From positions 372,001 to 436,000 of the forward strand of contig NZ_JAHUWK010000002.1 in assembly GCF_019219065.1 (NCBI RefSeq): a stretch of DNA of 64,000 nt, in the 5' to 3' direction. Source of the stretch: Duganella sp. sic0402. Lineage in GTDB: Bacteria; Pseudomonadota; Gammaproteobacteria; Burkholderiales; Burkholderiaceae_D. This document shows positions 29,711 to 38,876 of this stretch, one piece after another (position 1 is the first letter of the stretch; every line of letters starts with the position of its first letter). The translations under genes and the position numbers were made by a program. A model generated the notes under the pieces. It was not told the DNA's origin. It ran no database searches and worked only from the letters and a program-made list of their open reading frames with translations.

Positions 29711-29735
29711 AATAAACTTGGTAGTGGCGTTCGGC

Positions 29736-29936
29736 TCAGGCCGGCACGTCCGGCACTAATTGCATCTTCAGCAGCGTAATATGGTCCTTCAGTTGCAGCT
29801 TGCGCTTCTTGAGGCGGCGCAATTGCAGTTGATCGTGGTGGCCGTCCAGGGTGAGCATGTCGATGACCGCGTCCAGATCGCGGTGTTCGACGTCGAGTTC
29901 GATCAGTCGACGCTGGATATCTTGTACATCAGTCAT
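29736..29936 (-). CDS. DUF465 (YdcH-family) small coiled-coil protein
   Basis: A 66-residue, charged, helical protein. The pattern with HRDLDAVIDML followed by LQLRRLKKRKLQLKDHITLL is the DUF465 signature. Function unknown; members are cytoplasmic and often lie near helicases or stress genes. Probably co-transcribed with the downstream helicase. Confidence 0.82.
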   Translation of the reverse strand: MTDVQDIQRRLIELDVEHRDLDAVIDMLTLDGHHDQLQLRRLKKRKLQLKDHITLLKMQLVPDVPA

Positions 29937-30051
29937 ATTTCTCAGCCAATTGGTTTCACTTGAACAACACTTTTGCTAACCCCGTTGCATACAAACTGCG
30001 ACACGGTGCATAGTTTAATCTACGCCGCGTCGGACGCCAACAAATCATCTT

Positions 30052-30819
30052 ATGAGCCCTTATAAAATCGAGGCCGGAACCGCCCAGCACGTCGGCAACC
30101 GCAAGCAGCAGCACGACCGGGTCGCGCTGTTCACCTCGGCCCAGGCGCCCGGCTACGTGATGGCGGTATTGGCCGACGGCGGCAACAGCGCCATCGCCTC
30201 CGACCAGGCGCTACTCACCAGCAAACATCTGTTTGACGCCTTCCGCGGCAGCGGCGGCGCCAGTTTGCAGCGGCTGGAACAGCTGTTGCGCGACATCGCC
30301 CAGGAGGCGCACGATGTGGTGCGGATGCATCCCATCGCCGCCCTCGACGAGCCACACAGCGCGCTGGCGCTGCTGGTATTGACGCCACAGGCGCAGGCGG
30401 TGTGGGCGCATGTCGGCGACGCGCGCATTTACCGCTTCAGCGGCGAAAGCTGCGCAATGCGCACCGACGATGCCGCTTACCTCGCGCACCTGGTTGAGCA
30501 CGACAAGCTGCCGGCTGAAGCGGCAGCCAAGCACCGCAACTCGCGTCTGCTGCATAACACACTGGGCAATCACTTGAAAAATCCGTTTATCACTGTCGGC
30601 ACGCACCAGGGCTTGCAGCCCGGCGACGCCTTGATGCTGTGTTCGGACGGTTTGTGGCAGCTGTTTGCACAGGAAGAACTGGCAGCCGTGGTGGCGCGCC
30701 ATACACCGCGCCAGGCCGCCGAAAAGCTGATCGGCAAGGCGGCCGAACGCGCCCAGGGCAATGGCGACAACTGCTCGATGGCCATCATCAAGCTGGCGCC
30801 GCCCGCCCCGCGCACCTGA
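30052..30819 (+). CDS. PP2C-family serine/threonine phosphatase
   Basis: The 255-residue cytoplasmic protein has the metal-binding aspartates of PP2C phosphatases: HDR near residue 22, ADGGNS (in place of the usual DGMGG), GDARIYRF, CSDGLW and the final GDNCSMAII. It has no membrane or sensor domain. Such proteins dephosphorylate Ser/Thr residues, usually opposite a Hanks-type kinase; none is adjacent, though an LRR kinase lies 10 kb away. No clear ribosome-binding site is seen before the ATG. Its stop touches that of the convergent gene. Confidence 0.88.
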   Translation: MSPYKIEAGTAQHVGNRKQQHDRVALFTSAQAPGYVMAVLADGGNSAIASDQALLTSKHLFDAFRGSGGASLQRLEQLLRDIAQEAHDVVRMHPIAALDEPHSALALLVLTPQAQAVWAHVGDARIYRFSGESCAMRTDDAAYLAHLVEHDKLPAEAAAKHRNSRLLHNTLGNHLKNPFITVGTHQGLQPGDALMLCSDGLWQLFAQEELAAVVARHTPRQAAEKLIGKAAERAQGNGDNCSMAIIKLAPPAPRT

Positions 30820-31479
30820 TTACCTGGCTGGCGCTGGCTGCGCCGCCTTCTTCGCGGCAGCCGCTTCTTTCTCGGCGGCCTTGCGCGCCTTCTCTTCGTT
30901 CTCCAGCTTCTTGCGGGCGACGATTTCCTGGCGACGCTGGGATTCCGCCTGCTTGCGCTCGAACGCGGCAACATTGGCGTCGCGCTTGGTGGCGTTGGCT
31001 GCGTCCTTCTGCTCCTGACGCTTTACCTTCGCTTCATGCTGGGCTTCGCGCTCGGCCACGCGCGGACCGGTCGGCGCCTTCGGCTCCGCATGCTCTTCTT
31101 TTGGCGCCTTCGGCGGCTGGGCCGCGCGCAGCGCTGCTTCCTCCGCGTCCTTGCGGGTACGCTCGGCCAGGTCGGCGTCGCGCTTGGCAACCGAGGCGAC
31201 CCGTTTGAAGTGTTCGGCATCCACCTCGCGGACACGGATCTCAGCCAGCGCCACGCGGCGCTTTTCCTTGGCCTTGTCCAGGCAGTTATTGACGAAGAAC
31301 TTGGTATAGCACTCGCGCTCGCTGGCGGAGAACTCGGCGTTGACCGCGTTGCGGTCCTTGGCGACCAGCGCCAGCGCAGCATCGGCCTGCTCGACCGACT
31401 GCACCGGCTGAACTGGCTGGGCTGGCGCCGCTGCGCTCAGCACGGCCAGCGCCATGAATATAAAACGGGCTTTCATCAT
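30820..31479 (-). CDS. exported alanine/lysine-rich coiled-coil protein, function unknown
   Basis: A 219-residue protein with a signal peptide (MMKARFIFMALAVLSAAAPA) and a long charged helical body rich in Ala, Lys, Glu and Arg. Two cysteines (RECYTKF, NNCLDKAK) lie in the first third and could form a disulfide. The C-terminal third is low-complexity coiled coil. The start is the ATG at 31479 behind AAGGATAGG, 8 nt after the zapE stop, so it is probably in one operon with zapE. A GTG at 31491 is also in frame. No named family recognised. Confidence 0.75.
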   Translation of the reverse strand: MMKARFIFMALAVLSAAAPAQPVQPVQSVEQADAALALVAKDRNAVNAEFSASERECYTKFFVNNCLDKAKEKRRVALAEIRVREVDAEHFKRVASVAKRDADLAERTRKDAEEAALRAAQPPKAPKEEHAEPKAPTGPRVAEREAQHEAKVKRQEQKDAANATKRDANVAAFERKQAESQRRQEIVARKKLENEEKARKAAEKEAAAAKKAAQPAPAR

Positions 31480-31487
31480 CCTATCCT

Positions 31488-32585
31488 TCACGACAGCGAC
31501 GCGGCGGCGCCACGCTGCTGGCGGTTCATGTATTCCTGCGATTGCATCTCAACGATACGCGACACGGTGCGATGGAATTCGTTGGCCATGGCGCCGGTCG
31601 TGTACAACTCTTCCGGCGCCACTTCGGCCGACATCAGCAGTTTTACGCCCTGGTCGTAGAACACGTCGATCAGCCAGGTGAAGCGGCGCGCTTCCGACGA
31701 CATCGAGGCCGACATCATCGGCACACCCGACAATATCACGGTATGGAAACGGCTGGCGATTTCCAGGTAATCGTTCTGCGAGCGCGGGCCGCCGCACAAG
31801 GTGTTGAAGTCGAACCAGATGATGGTGCCGGCGCGGCGCAGCGAGCGGATTTCGCGCGCCTCGATGCGGATCACCGGATCTTCGTCGGCAGTTTCAGCAA
31901 CGCTGGCATAGGCTTCGCGCAGCGCCGCATCCGTCTTGGCGTTGAGCGGCGTGTAGTAGGCCTCGACCTGTTCCAGCGCGCGGCCGCGATAGTCGATGCC
32001 GGCGTCGATATTCATTACATCCAGCTTCTCGTACAGCAGCGCAATGGTCGGCAGGATGCGGTCGCGGTGCAGGCCGTCCGGATACAGCAGGTTGGGATCG
32101 TAGTTGGAGGTCATGATGAAGGATACGCCGTTGTCGAACAGCGCCTTCAGCAGGTTATACATGATCATCGCATCGGCCACGTCCGAGATGTGGAACTCGT
32201 CGAAGCAGATCAGCCGGTATTTTTTGGCGACGCGCTTGGCCACCTCGTCCAGCGGGTCGGCCACGCCGCGCAGCTCGTCCAGCTGGCGGTGCACATCGCG
32301 CATGAATTCATGGAAGTGCAGCCGGGTCTTGCGCACCAGCGGCACCACCGAGAAGAAACTGTCCATCAGGAAGGACTTGCCACGTCCGACGCCGCCCCAC
32401 ATATACACGCCTTTCGGCACCGCCGGACGGTTGATCAGGCGCTTGAAGGTGCTGGAGCGCTGGCCCTTGTAGCTCACCCACTCGTCATAGCATTGCTGCA
32501 GACGGGTGATGGCGCGCTGCTGCGCCTCGTCAGCCTTGTAGCCGCGCTGCGACAGCGCGTTGTGGTAGTACTCTTGGACGTTCAT
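31488..32585 (-). CDS. zapE: cell division ATPase ZapE (AFG1-like)
   Basis: ZapE is an AAA+ ATPase of the AFG1/LACE1 family that acts on the Z ring. The Walker A motif is GGVGRGKSFLMD, Walker B is ICFDEFHISD, and the family segment LHFHEFMRDVH is present. I start at the ATG at 32585 (MNVQEYYH), 365 residues; an in-frame TTG at 32606 would add seven. It lies downstream of lpdA but behind a strong terminator. Confidence 0.93.
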   Translation of the reverse strand: MNVQEYYHNALSQRGYKADEAQQRAITRLQQCYDEWVSYKGQRSSTFKRLINRPAVPKGVYMWGGVGRGKSFLMDSFFSVVPLVRKTRLHFHEFMRDVHRQLDELRGVADPLDEVAKRVAKKYRLICFDEFHISDVADAMIMYNLLKALFDNGVSFIMTSNYDPNLLYPDGLHRDRILPTIALLYEKLDVMNIDAGIDYRGRALEQVEAYYTPLNAKTDAALREAYASVAETADEDPVIRIEAREIRSLRRAGTIIWFDFNTLCGGPRSQNDYLEIASRFHTVILSGVPMMSASMSSEARRFTWLIDVFYDQGVKLLMSAEVAPEELYTTGAMANEFHRTVSRIVEMQSQEYMNRQQRGAAASLS

Positions 32586-32599
32586 AAGTTCATTCTGCA

Positions 32600-32631
32600 C
32601 AAACAAAAACGGCGGGCCATAGCGGCCCGCC
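32600..32631 (-). terminator. intrinsic terminator after lpdA
   Basis: On the minus strand GGCGGGCC and GGCCCGCC (8 bp) flank a 5-base loop and are followed by GTTTTTGTTTG. It ends the 2-oxoglutarate dehydrogenase operon just before zapE. Confidence 0.88.
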
Positions 32632-32652
32632 CTGTTTACAAGCTACATCAAC

Positions 32653-34083
32653 TTAGAAGTTGAGGGTACGCTTGTCGATTGCCAGCGCGGCTTCCTTGGT
32701 CGCTTCCGACAGCGAAGGGTGAGCGTGGCAGATGCGCGCGATGTCTTCAGCCGAAGCCTTGAACTCCATCGCAACCACGGCTTCCGAGATCAGTTCCGAA
32801 GCCATCGGGCCAATGATGTGCACGCCCAGGATTTCGTCGGTGTTCGCGTCCGCCAGGAACTTGACCATGCCCGAGGTATCGCCCAGCGCGCGTGCGCGGC
32901 CGTTGGCCAGGAATGGGAAGGTGCCGGCTTTGTAAGCCACGCCGTCGGCCTTCAGTTGCTGCTCGGTGCGGCCTACCCACGCGATTTCCGGCGAGGTGTA
33001 GATCACCCAAGGGATGGTCGCAAAGTTGGTGTGGCCGTGCTGGCCAGCCATGCGCTCGGCAACGGCAACGCCCTCTTCTTCCGCTTTGTGCGCCAGCATC
33101 GGGCCACGTACCACGTCGCCGATTGCCCAGACGCCTGGCAGATTGGTTTTGCAGTCGTCGTCAACCGCCACGAAGCCGCGCTCGTCCAGCGCCAGGCCGA
33201 CTTTGTCAGCAGCCAGGCCGTTGGTGTTCGGGGTGCGGCCGATCGATACGATCAGCTTGTCGAACACGGCGGTGTTGGCTTCGCCCTTGGCGTTTTCGAA
33301 TTCAACGGTAACGTCGTTCGCGCCCTTGGTAATCTTGCCGATCTTGATGCCCAGGTTGATGTTCAGGCCTTGTTTGGTGAACAGCTTGTTGGCTTCCTTG
33401 GCGATCTGCTCGTCCACCGCGCCGAGGAAGGTCGGCAGACCTTCCAGCACGGTCACTTCCGAACCCAGGCGACGCCATACCGAACCCATTTCCAGGCCGA
33501 TCACGCCGGCGCCGATCACGCCCAGCTTCTTCGGCACTTCGCCGATGGCCAGCGCGCCGGTGTTCGACAGGATCAGTTGCTCGTCGAATTCAGCGCCTGG
33601 CAGAGCGCGCGCGTTCGAACCGGTGGCGATGATGACTTGCTTGGCAGTGATGCTCTCGTTGGCAGGCGCCGAGATGGTCAGCGGGTAGCCTTCAGCGGTG
33701 GCGGCGCCGGCGAACGATGCCAGGCCGTGGAAGAAGGTGACCTTGTTTTTCTTGAACAGGAACAGGATGCCGTCGTTGTTTTGCTTCACAACGGTGTCCT
33801 TGCGCTTGATCATCTGGCCCAGGTTCAGCGACAGGCCCGACACGTCAATGCCGTGGTCCTTGAACGCGTGACCGGCGTGCTCGTAGTGCTCCGACGATTG
33901 CAGCAGCGCTTTGGATGGAATGCAACCAACGTTGGTGCAGGTGCCGCCTGGTGCAGGACCGCCCTTTTCATTTGCCCATGCGTCTACGCAGGCCACCGAG
34001 AAACCCAGCTGTGCAGCGCGGATAGCGGCGATATAACCGCCAGGACCTGCGCCGATAACTACTACGTCAAATTGTTTACTCAT
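32653..34083 (-). CDS. lpdA: dihydrolipoyl dehydrogenase (E3)
   Basis: FAD enzyme that reoxidises dihydrolipoyl groups of the 2-oxoglutarate dehydrogenase complex with NAD+. In the 476-residue product, the FAD site is [12 protein letters not shown], the redox disulfide is C49/C54 in [14 protein letters not shown], and the C-terminal active site is HAHPSLSEA. It is the last gene of odhA-odhB-pspC-like-lpdA, starting 3 nt after the PspC-like stop. Confidence 0.97.
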   Translation of the reverse strand: MSKQFDVVVIGAGPGGYIAAIRAAQLGFSVACVDAWANEKGGPAPGGTCTNVGCIPSKALLQSSEHYEHAGHAFKDHGIDVSGLSLNLGQMIKRKDTVVKQNNDGILFLFKKNKVTFFHGLASFAGAATAEGYPLTISAPANESITAKQVIIATGSNARALPGAEFDEQLILSNTGALAIGEVPKKLGVIGAGVIGLEMGSVWRRLGSEVTVLEGLPTFLGAVDEQIAKEANKLFTKQGLNINLGIKIGKITKGANDVTVEFENAKGEANTAVFDKLIVSIGRTPNTNGLAADKVGLALDERGFVAVDDDCKTNLPGVWAIGDVVRGPMLAHKAEEEGVAVAERMAGQHGHTNFATIPWVIYTSPEIAWVGRTEQQLKADGVAYKAGTFPFLANGRARALGDTSGMVKFLADANTDEILGVHIIGPMASELISEAVVAMEFKASAEDIARICHAHPSLSEATKEAALAIDKRTLNF

Positions 34084-34086
34084 TTT

Positions 34087-34416
34087 TTATTGTCCAATCA
34101 GTTCGTCTTCAGGAACGAAGATCCATAACAGAATGTAGATTGCGAGGCCGAAACCGAAGGTGCAGACAAACAGCACAAACAGCAAGCGCCAGATCCAGGA
34201 ATCAACACCGGTGACACGACCGAGTCCGCCGCACACGCCGCCTAGCCAGCGGTCGGTGCGCGAGCGGCGCAGGCGGGTGATGTCATCGGAGATGCCGGCG
34301 CCCTGGCTGGGCTGGTCGTTCAGCAAACGGGCTTTGGCGGCGGCGAACTCTTGGTCCGACAGCGCGCCAGCCTGGTGCAGTTCGTGCAAACGCTTGATTT
34401 CTTCAGCAACGCTCAT
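34087..34416 (-). CDS. PspC-domain membrane protein with N-terminal SHOCT-like segment
   Basis: A 109-residue protein. Residues 1-33 form a SHOCT-like segment (EEIKRLHELHQAGALSDQEF), then a PspC domain (WLGGVCGGLGRVTGVD) and a membrane helix near 75-105 ending IFVPEDE. PspC proteins are inner-membrane sensors of envelope stress. Here it sits inside the 2-oxoglutarate dehydrogenase operon, 56 nt after odhB and 3 nt before lpdA, with no other psp gene nearby. Function in this place is unknown. Confidence 0.88.
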   Translation of the reverse strand: MSVAEEIKRLHELHQAGALSDQEFAAAKARLLNDQPSQGAGISDDITRLRRSRTDRWLGGVCGGLGRVTGVDSWIWRLLFVLFVCTFGFGLAIYILLWIFVPEDELIGQ

Positions 34417-34472
34417 TCATGACCTTCCTGAGAATCCCCCGAGGCCATGCGGCCCCGAGGTCATGCGATGAA

Positions 34473-35729
34473 TTACAGGTCCAGCAGCAGACGTGCAGGA
34501 TCTTCCAGCGCTTCCTTCATGGCCACCAGGCCCAGCACGGCTTCGCGGCCGTCGATGATGCGGTGGTCGTAGGACATTGCCAGGTAGTTCATCGGACGCA
34601 CCACGATCTGGCCGTTTTCCACCACGGCGCGGTCTTTGGTCGCGTGCACGCCCAGGATCGCCGATTGTGGCGGGTTGATGATCGGGGTCGACAGCATCGA
34701 ACCGAAGGTGCCGCCGTTCGAGATCGAGAAGGTGCCGCCGGTCAGGTCGTCCAGGGTCAGCTTGCCTTCTTTGGCTTTGGCGCCGAATTCGCCGATTTTC
34801 TTCTCGATTTCAGCGATCGACATCTGGTCGGCGTTGCGCAGGATAGGCACCACCAGGCCGCGTGGCGAACCGACAGCGATACCGATGTCGAAGTAGCCGT
34901 GGTAGATGATGTCGTTGCCGTCAACCGAGGCGTTGATGATCGGGTATTTCTTCAGCGCTGCAACAGCGGCTTTAACGAAGAACGACATGAAGCCCAGCTT
35001 GACGCCGTGTTCTTTCTCGAACTTGTCCTTGTACTTGTTGCGCAGTTCCATGACTGGCGCCATGTTGACTTCGTTGAAGGTGGTCAGGATGGCGTTGGTC
35101 GATTGCGATTGCAGCAGACGCTCGGCGATACGGGCGCGCAGACGGCTCATTGGCACGCGCTCTTCCGGACGATCGCCCAGGTTGGCGGCTGCTGGCGCAG
35201 CGACTTGTGCCAGCGCTGGCTTGGCGGCTGGTGCGGCCAGTGGTGCAACTGCTGGGGTCGACGATGCCGAAGCGGCCAGGGCGTCGCCCTTGGTCACGCG
35301 GCCATCTTTGCCCGAACCGGCGACATCGCCAGCGCTCAGGCCTTTTTCCGACAGGATCTTGGCGGCGGCTGGCATCGCCACGTCGCCTTTCGAGCCACCA
35401 GTTGCGGCGGCTGGAGCAGCGGCAGCGGCTGGCGCGGCGGCAGGTGCAGCAGCAGGAGCGGCGGCGGCTGGTGCTGCAGCGGCGCCAGCGTCGGTGTCGA
35501 TGATCGCGATGACTTCGTCAGCCACCACGGTGCTGCCGTCGCCTTTGATGATTTGTACCAGCACGCCTGCGGCTGGTGCTGGCAGTTCCAGCACGACTTT
35601 ATCGGTTTCGATGTCGATCAGGTTTTCGTCGCGCGCAACAGCTTCGCCGATTTTTTTGTGCCAGGTCAGCATGGTCGCTTCAGCGACGGATTCAGACAGT
35701 TGAGGAACTTTGACTTCGATTTGTGCCAT
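34473..35729 (-). CDS. odhB: dihydrolipoyllysine succinyltransferase (E2 of 2-oxoglutarate dehydrogenase)
   Basis: E2 core of the 2-oxoglutarate dehydrogenase complex. The 418 residues show one lipoyl domain with the modified lysine in ETDKVVLE, an Ala/Pro linker, the peripheral-subunit-binding domain ([20 protein letters not shown]) and the catalytic domain with [12 protein letters not shown]. The linker DNA is a stretch of GCx codons that looks repetitive. Often called sucB. Confidence 0.96.
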   Translation of the reverse strand: MAQIEVKVPQLSESVAEATMLTWHKKIGEAVARDENLIDIETDKVVLELPAPAAGVLVQIIKGDGSTVVADEVIAIIDTDAGAAAAPAAAAPAAAPAAAPAAAAAPAAATGGSKGDVAMPAAAKILSEKGLSAGDVAGSGKDGRVTKGDALAASASSTPAVAPLAAPAAKPALAQVAAPAAANLGDRPEERVPMSRLRARIAERLLQSQSTNAILTTFNEVNMAPVMELRNKYKDKFEKEHGVKLGFMSFFVKAAVAALKKYPIINASVDGNDIIYHGYFDIGIAVGSPRGLVVPILRNADQMSIAEIEKKIGEFGAKAKEGKLTLDDLTGGTFSISNGGTFGSMLSTPIINPPQSAILGVHATKDRAVVENGQIVVRPMNYLAMSYDHRIIDGREAVLGLVAMKEALEDPARLLLDL

Positions 35730-35758
35730 GAAAAAACTCCGTATATTTTGTTTTTGCG

Positions 35759-35784
35759 GCGCCCGCCGCGTAGCAGCCGGGCGC
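35759..35784 (-). repeat. hairpin between odhA and odhB
   Basis: GCGCCCG (35759-35765) and CGGGCGC (35778-35784) form a 7-bp stem with a 12-base loop in the 77-base odhA-odhB gap. On the minus strand it is followed by A-rich rather than T-rich sequence, so it is not a standard terminator; an mRNA-processing role is possible. Confidence 0.4.
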
Positions 35785-35806
35785 TCCGTTCATAAAGTGG
35801 TGCTGC

Positions 35807-38662
35807 TTATTTGGTCAGGATGAAACCCTTGAGTTTCGAGAATGCGGTTTCCAGCAGCTCTTTTTGCTGAGCGTAGTGCTTGTCGTAGTAACCGACCGCT
35901 GGCGACGCCGAAGCTGGGCGGCCGGCGTAAGCCAGACGCTGCCCCGATTCCAGGCTCTCGAAGATGTTGTGCTGAATCTGGAACCATGGGCCCTGATTCT
36001 GCGGTTCGTCCTGTGCCCACACCACTTCGGTCGCGGCTGGGAACTTTTTCAGTTCGGCAGCGAAGGCCTTGTGCGGGAACGGGTACAGCTGCTCGATACG
36101 CACGATGGCGGTATCGGTCTGGCCGCGCGTTTTGCGTGCGTTGACCAGGTCGTAGTAGACCTTGCCCGAGCAGGCTACAACGCGTTTGACTTTCTTGGCG
36201 TCGATGCTCTCGTCCACTTCACCGATCACGGTCTGGAACGCGCCTTTGGCCAGTTCGCTCAGTGGCGAACCTGCATCCTTGTTACGCAGCAGCGATTTCG
36301 GGGTCATGATGACCAGCGGCTTGCGGAACTGACGCACCATCTGGCGACGCAGCACGTGGAAGATCTGCGAGGCGGTGGTTGGCTGCACCACTTGCATATT
36401 GTTGTCCGCGCACAGTTGCAGGAAGCGCTCCGGGCGTGCCGACGAGTGCTCTGGACCCTGGCCTTCGTAGCCGTGTGGCAGCATCATCACCAGGCCGGAA
36501 GCACGGCCCCACTTCACTTCGCCGGAGCTGATGAACTGGTCGATGACAACCTGGGCGCCGTTGACGAAGTCGCCGAACTGGGCTTCCCAGATGGTCAGGG
36601 TGTTTGGCTCTGCGGTCGAATAACCGTATTCGAAGCCCAGCACGGCCTCTTCCGACAGCACCGAGTCGATCACGGTGAATGGCGCCTGGCCTTCAGCAAC
36701 ATTCTGCAGCGGCACATAGGTGCCGGCATCCCAACGTTCACGGTTTTGATCGTGCAGCACAGCATGACGGTGCACGAAGGTGCCGCGGCCGGCGTCCTGG
36801 CCGGTCAGGCGGATCGCGTAGCCCGACGACACCAGCGACGCGAAGCCCAGGTGTTCGCCCATGCCCCAGTCCAGGTTGACTTCACCACGGCCCATGGCAG
36901 CGCGGTCAGCCAGCACTTTTTCCACCAGCGAGTGGACTTTGAAACCTTCCGGCACGGTGGTAATGCGGGTGGCCAGGCGTTTCAGTTCGGTCAGCGGTAC
37001 GGCGGTGTCGGCGGCGTCGGTCCATTTCTTGTTCAGGAACGGCAGCCAGTCGACGGCGAACTTGTTCTTGAAGTTGGAGATGACTGGATCAACGGTGTGC
37101 TTGCCGGCGTCCATGGCGTCACGGAAGGCCGCTTGCAGCTGCTCGCCGCCATCGGCCGCGATCACGCCCTGGGTGGCCAGCTTGTCCGCATACAGCTTGC
37201 GGGTGCCTGGGTGCTTGCCGATTTTCTTGTACATCAGCGGCTGGGTCAGCGCTGGGGTATCTTGCTCGTTGTGGCCCAGTTTGCGGTAGCAGATGATGTC
37301 GACCACGATGTCCTTGCCGAATTCGGCGCGGTAGTCCATGGCGATCTGCGATGCCAGCACGGTCGCTTCCGGATCATCGGCGTTGACGTGCAGCACAGGC
37401 GCTTCAATCATCTTGACCACGTCCGAGCAGTAGATGGTCGAACGGGCGTCGCGTGGGTCGGAGGTGGTGAAACCGATCTGGTTGTTGATCACGATGTGCA
37501 CAGTACCGCCGGTGCCGTAGCCACGGGTTTGCGCCAGATTCAGGGTTTCCATCACAACACCCTGGCCGGCGAATGCTGCATCGCCGTGTACCAGGATAGG
37601 CAGCACTTGTTTGCCGCCGTGGTCGCCGCGACGGTCCATACGCGCTTTGACCGAACCTTCAACCACTGGGTTGACGATTTCCAGGTGCGATGGGTTGAAT
37701 GCCAGCGACAGGTGGACTGGACCGCCAGCGGTCGAGATGTCCGACGAGAAGCCCTGGTGGTATTTCACGTCGCCTGCTGGCAGGTCGTCGCCGTGTTTGC
37801 CTTCGAATTCTTCGAACAGGTCCTTGGGCGCTTTGCCCAGGGTGTTGACCAGCACGTTCAGACGGCCACGGTGGGCCATGCCGATCACGATCTCTTGCAC
37901 GCCTTTTTCACCGGCGCGCTGGATGATCTCGTCGATCGAGGCGATGAAGGTTTCGCCGCCTTCCAGCGAGAAGCGCTTCTGGCCGACGTACTTGGTATGC
38001 AGGTAGCGTTCCAGGCCTTCGGCAGCGGTCAGGCGCTCCAGGATGTGCTTTTTCTTTTCCGGGCTGAAACTTGGGGTCGAGCGGATCGACTCCAGGCGCT
38101 CTTGCAGCCAGCGCTTTTCGGTCGGATCGGAGATGTACATATACTCTGCGCCGATCGAACGGGTATACGTGTCGCGCAGGAAGTTCAGCAAGTCGCGCAG
38201 GGTCGCGGTCTCGCCACCGAAATAGGTGTTGCTGATGTTGAATACGGTGTCCATGTCCGCATCCGTGAAGCCGTAGAAGCTAGGCTCCAGTTCAGGAATG
38301 CTTGGACGCTCCTGGCGTTGCAGCGGGTCCAGGTTAGCCCAGCGAGAGCCCAGATAACGGTAGGCTGCGATCAGCTGGGTAACGGCCACGCGCTTGCGAC
38401 CCATTTCGACGTCGGCGGAAGCGGTTACGGTACGGATAGGACCTGCTTTGGCGCGCTCGGCGAAGGAGGCGATGACGGAAGCGTGGACGACGTCGGCTTT
38501 ATTGGAGCCATCGACGGCCGGCACGTGTTGCATGGCGTCGAAGTAGGCGCGCCAGTTGTCTGGAACCGAGCCTGGGTTATTCAGATACGCTTCGTACAGT
38601 TCTTCAACGTACGGAGCATTCCCACCGAACAGGTAGGAGTTGGACGTATATTGTTGCATCAT
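35807..38662 (-). CDS. odhA: 2-oxoglutarate dehydrogenase E1 component
   Basis: Thiamine-diphosphate enzyme that decarboxylates 2-oxoglutarate in the citric acid cycle. The 951-residue product starts MMQQYTSNSYLFGGNAPYVEELYEAYL, the E2-binding N-terminus, and carries GMAHRGRLNVLVN, the ThDP motif region GDAAFAGQGVVMET and MLPHGYEGQGPEHSSARPERFLQL. First gene of the odhA-odhB-lpdA operon. Often called sucA. Confidence 0.97.
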   Translation of the reverse strand: MMQQYTSNSYLFGGNAPYVEELYEAYLNNPGSVPDNWRAYFDAMQHVPAVDGSNKADVVHASVIASFAERAKAGPIRTVTASADVEMGRKRVAVTQLIAAYRYLGSRWANLDPLQRQERPSIPELEPSFYGFTDADMDTVFNISNTYFGGETATLRDLLNFLRDTYTRSIGAEYMYISDPTEKRWLQERLESIRSTPSFSPEKKKHILERLTAAEGLERYLHTKYVGQKRFSLEGGETFIASIDEIIQRAGEKGVQEIVIGMAHRGRLNVLVNTLGKAPKDLFEEFEGKHGDDLPAGDVKYHQGFSSDISTAGGPVHLSLAFNPSHLEIVNPVVEGSVKARMDRRGDHGGKQVLPILVHGDAAFAGQGVVMETLNLAQTRGYGTGGTVHIVINNQIGFTTSDPRDARSTIYCSDVVKMIEAPVLHVNADDPEATVLASQIAMDYRAEFGKDIVVDIICYRKLGHNEQDTPALTQPLMYKKIGKHPGTRKLYADKLATQGVIAADGGEQLQAAFRDAMDAGKHTVDPVISNFKNKFAVDWLPFLNKKWTDAADTAVPLTELKRLATRITTVPEGFKVHSLVEKVLADRAAMGRGEVNLDWGMGEHLGFASLVSSGYAIRLTGQDAGRGTFVHRHAVLHDQNRERWDAGTYVPLQNVAEGQAPFTVIDSVLSEEAVLGFEYGYSTAEPNTLTIWEAQFGDFVNGAQVVIDQFISSGEVKWGRASGLVMMLPHGYEGQGPEHSSARPERFLQLCADNNMQVVQPTTASQIFHVLRRQMVRQFRKPLVIMTPKSLLRNKDAGSPLSELAKGAFQTVIGEVDESIDAKKVKRVVACSGKVYYDLVNARKTRGQTDTAIVRIEQLYPFPHKAFAAELKKFPAATEVVWAQDEPQNQGPWFQIQHNIFESLESGQRLAYAGRPASASPAVGYYDKHYAQQKELLETAFSKLKGFILTK

Positions 38663-38804
38663 TCTTGCTCACCTTTCTTCGCGTTTCGCGAGGAATTAGC
38701 GGGTTAGTCTAACCTTCCGCGACACGGCCTGACCGGTTAGCGGATTGCACATCAAGTTGTGGGGGAAGGGCTTTTGTTCGGGTGTTACCTAAAACGGGCC
38801 ATTC

Positions 38805-38833
38805 AGCATAGCACCGGTATTGTATCGCAACAA
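38805..38833 (-). promoter_or_regulatory. possible sigma-70 promoter for odhA
   Basis: On the minus strand TTGTTG and TATGCT are separated by 17 nt, about 143 nt before the odhA ATG. Both hexamers match the consensus at four of six positions. Matches of this quality also occur by chance. Confidence 0.3.
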
Positions 38834-38876
38834 CCATTTGTGCGGAAAAATACCGATGAAACTTTCAGCATTAATG

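Noticed and set aside
34425..34472. Terminator in the odhB to PspC-like gap
   Set aside because: Only short GGCC pairing and direct repeats are seen, with no T-run; read-through to lpdA is expected.
35160..35500. GCx-rich repetitive tract as a DNA repeat element
   Set aside because: It encodes the Ala/Pro linkers of the odhB dihydrolipoyl succinyltransferase.
35864..38707. 947-codon open frame on the plus strand opposite odhA
   Set aside because: Same reason: it mirrors a strongly conserved gene and reads as His/Val/Gln-rich low-complexity sequence.
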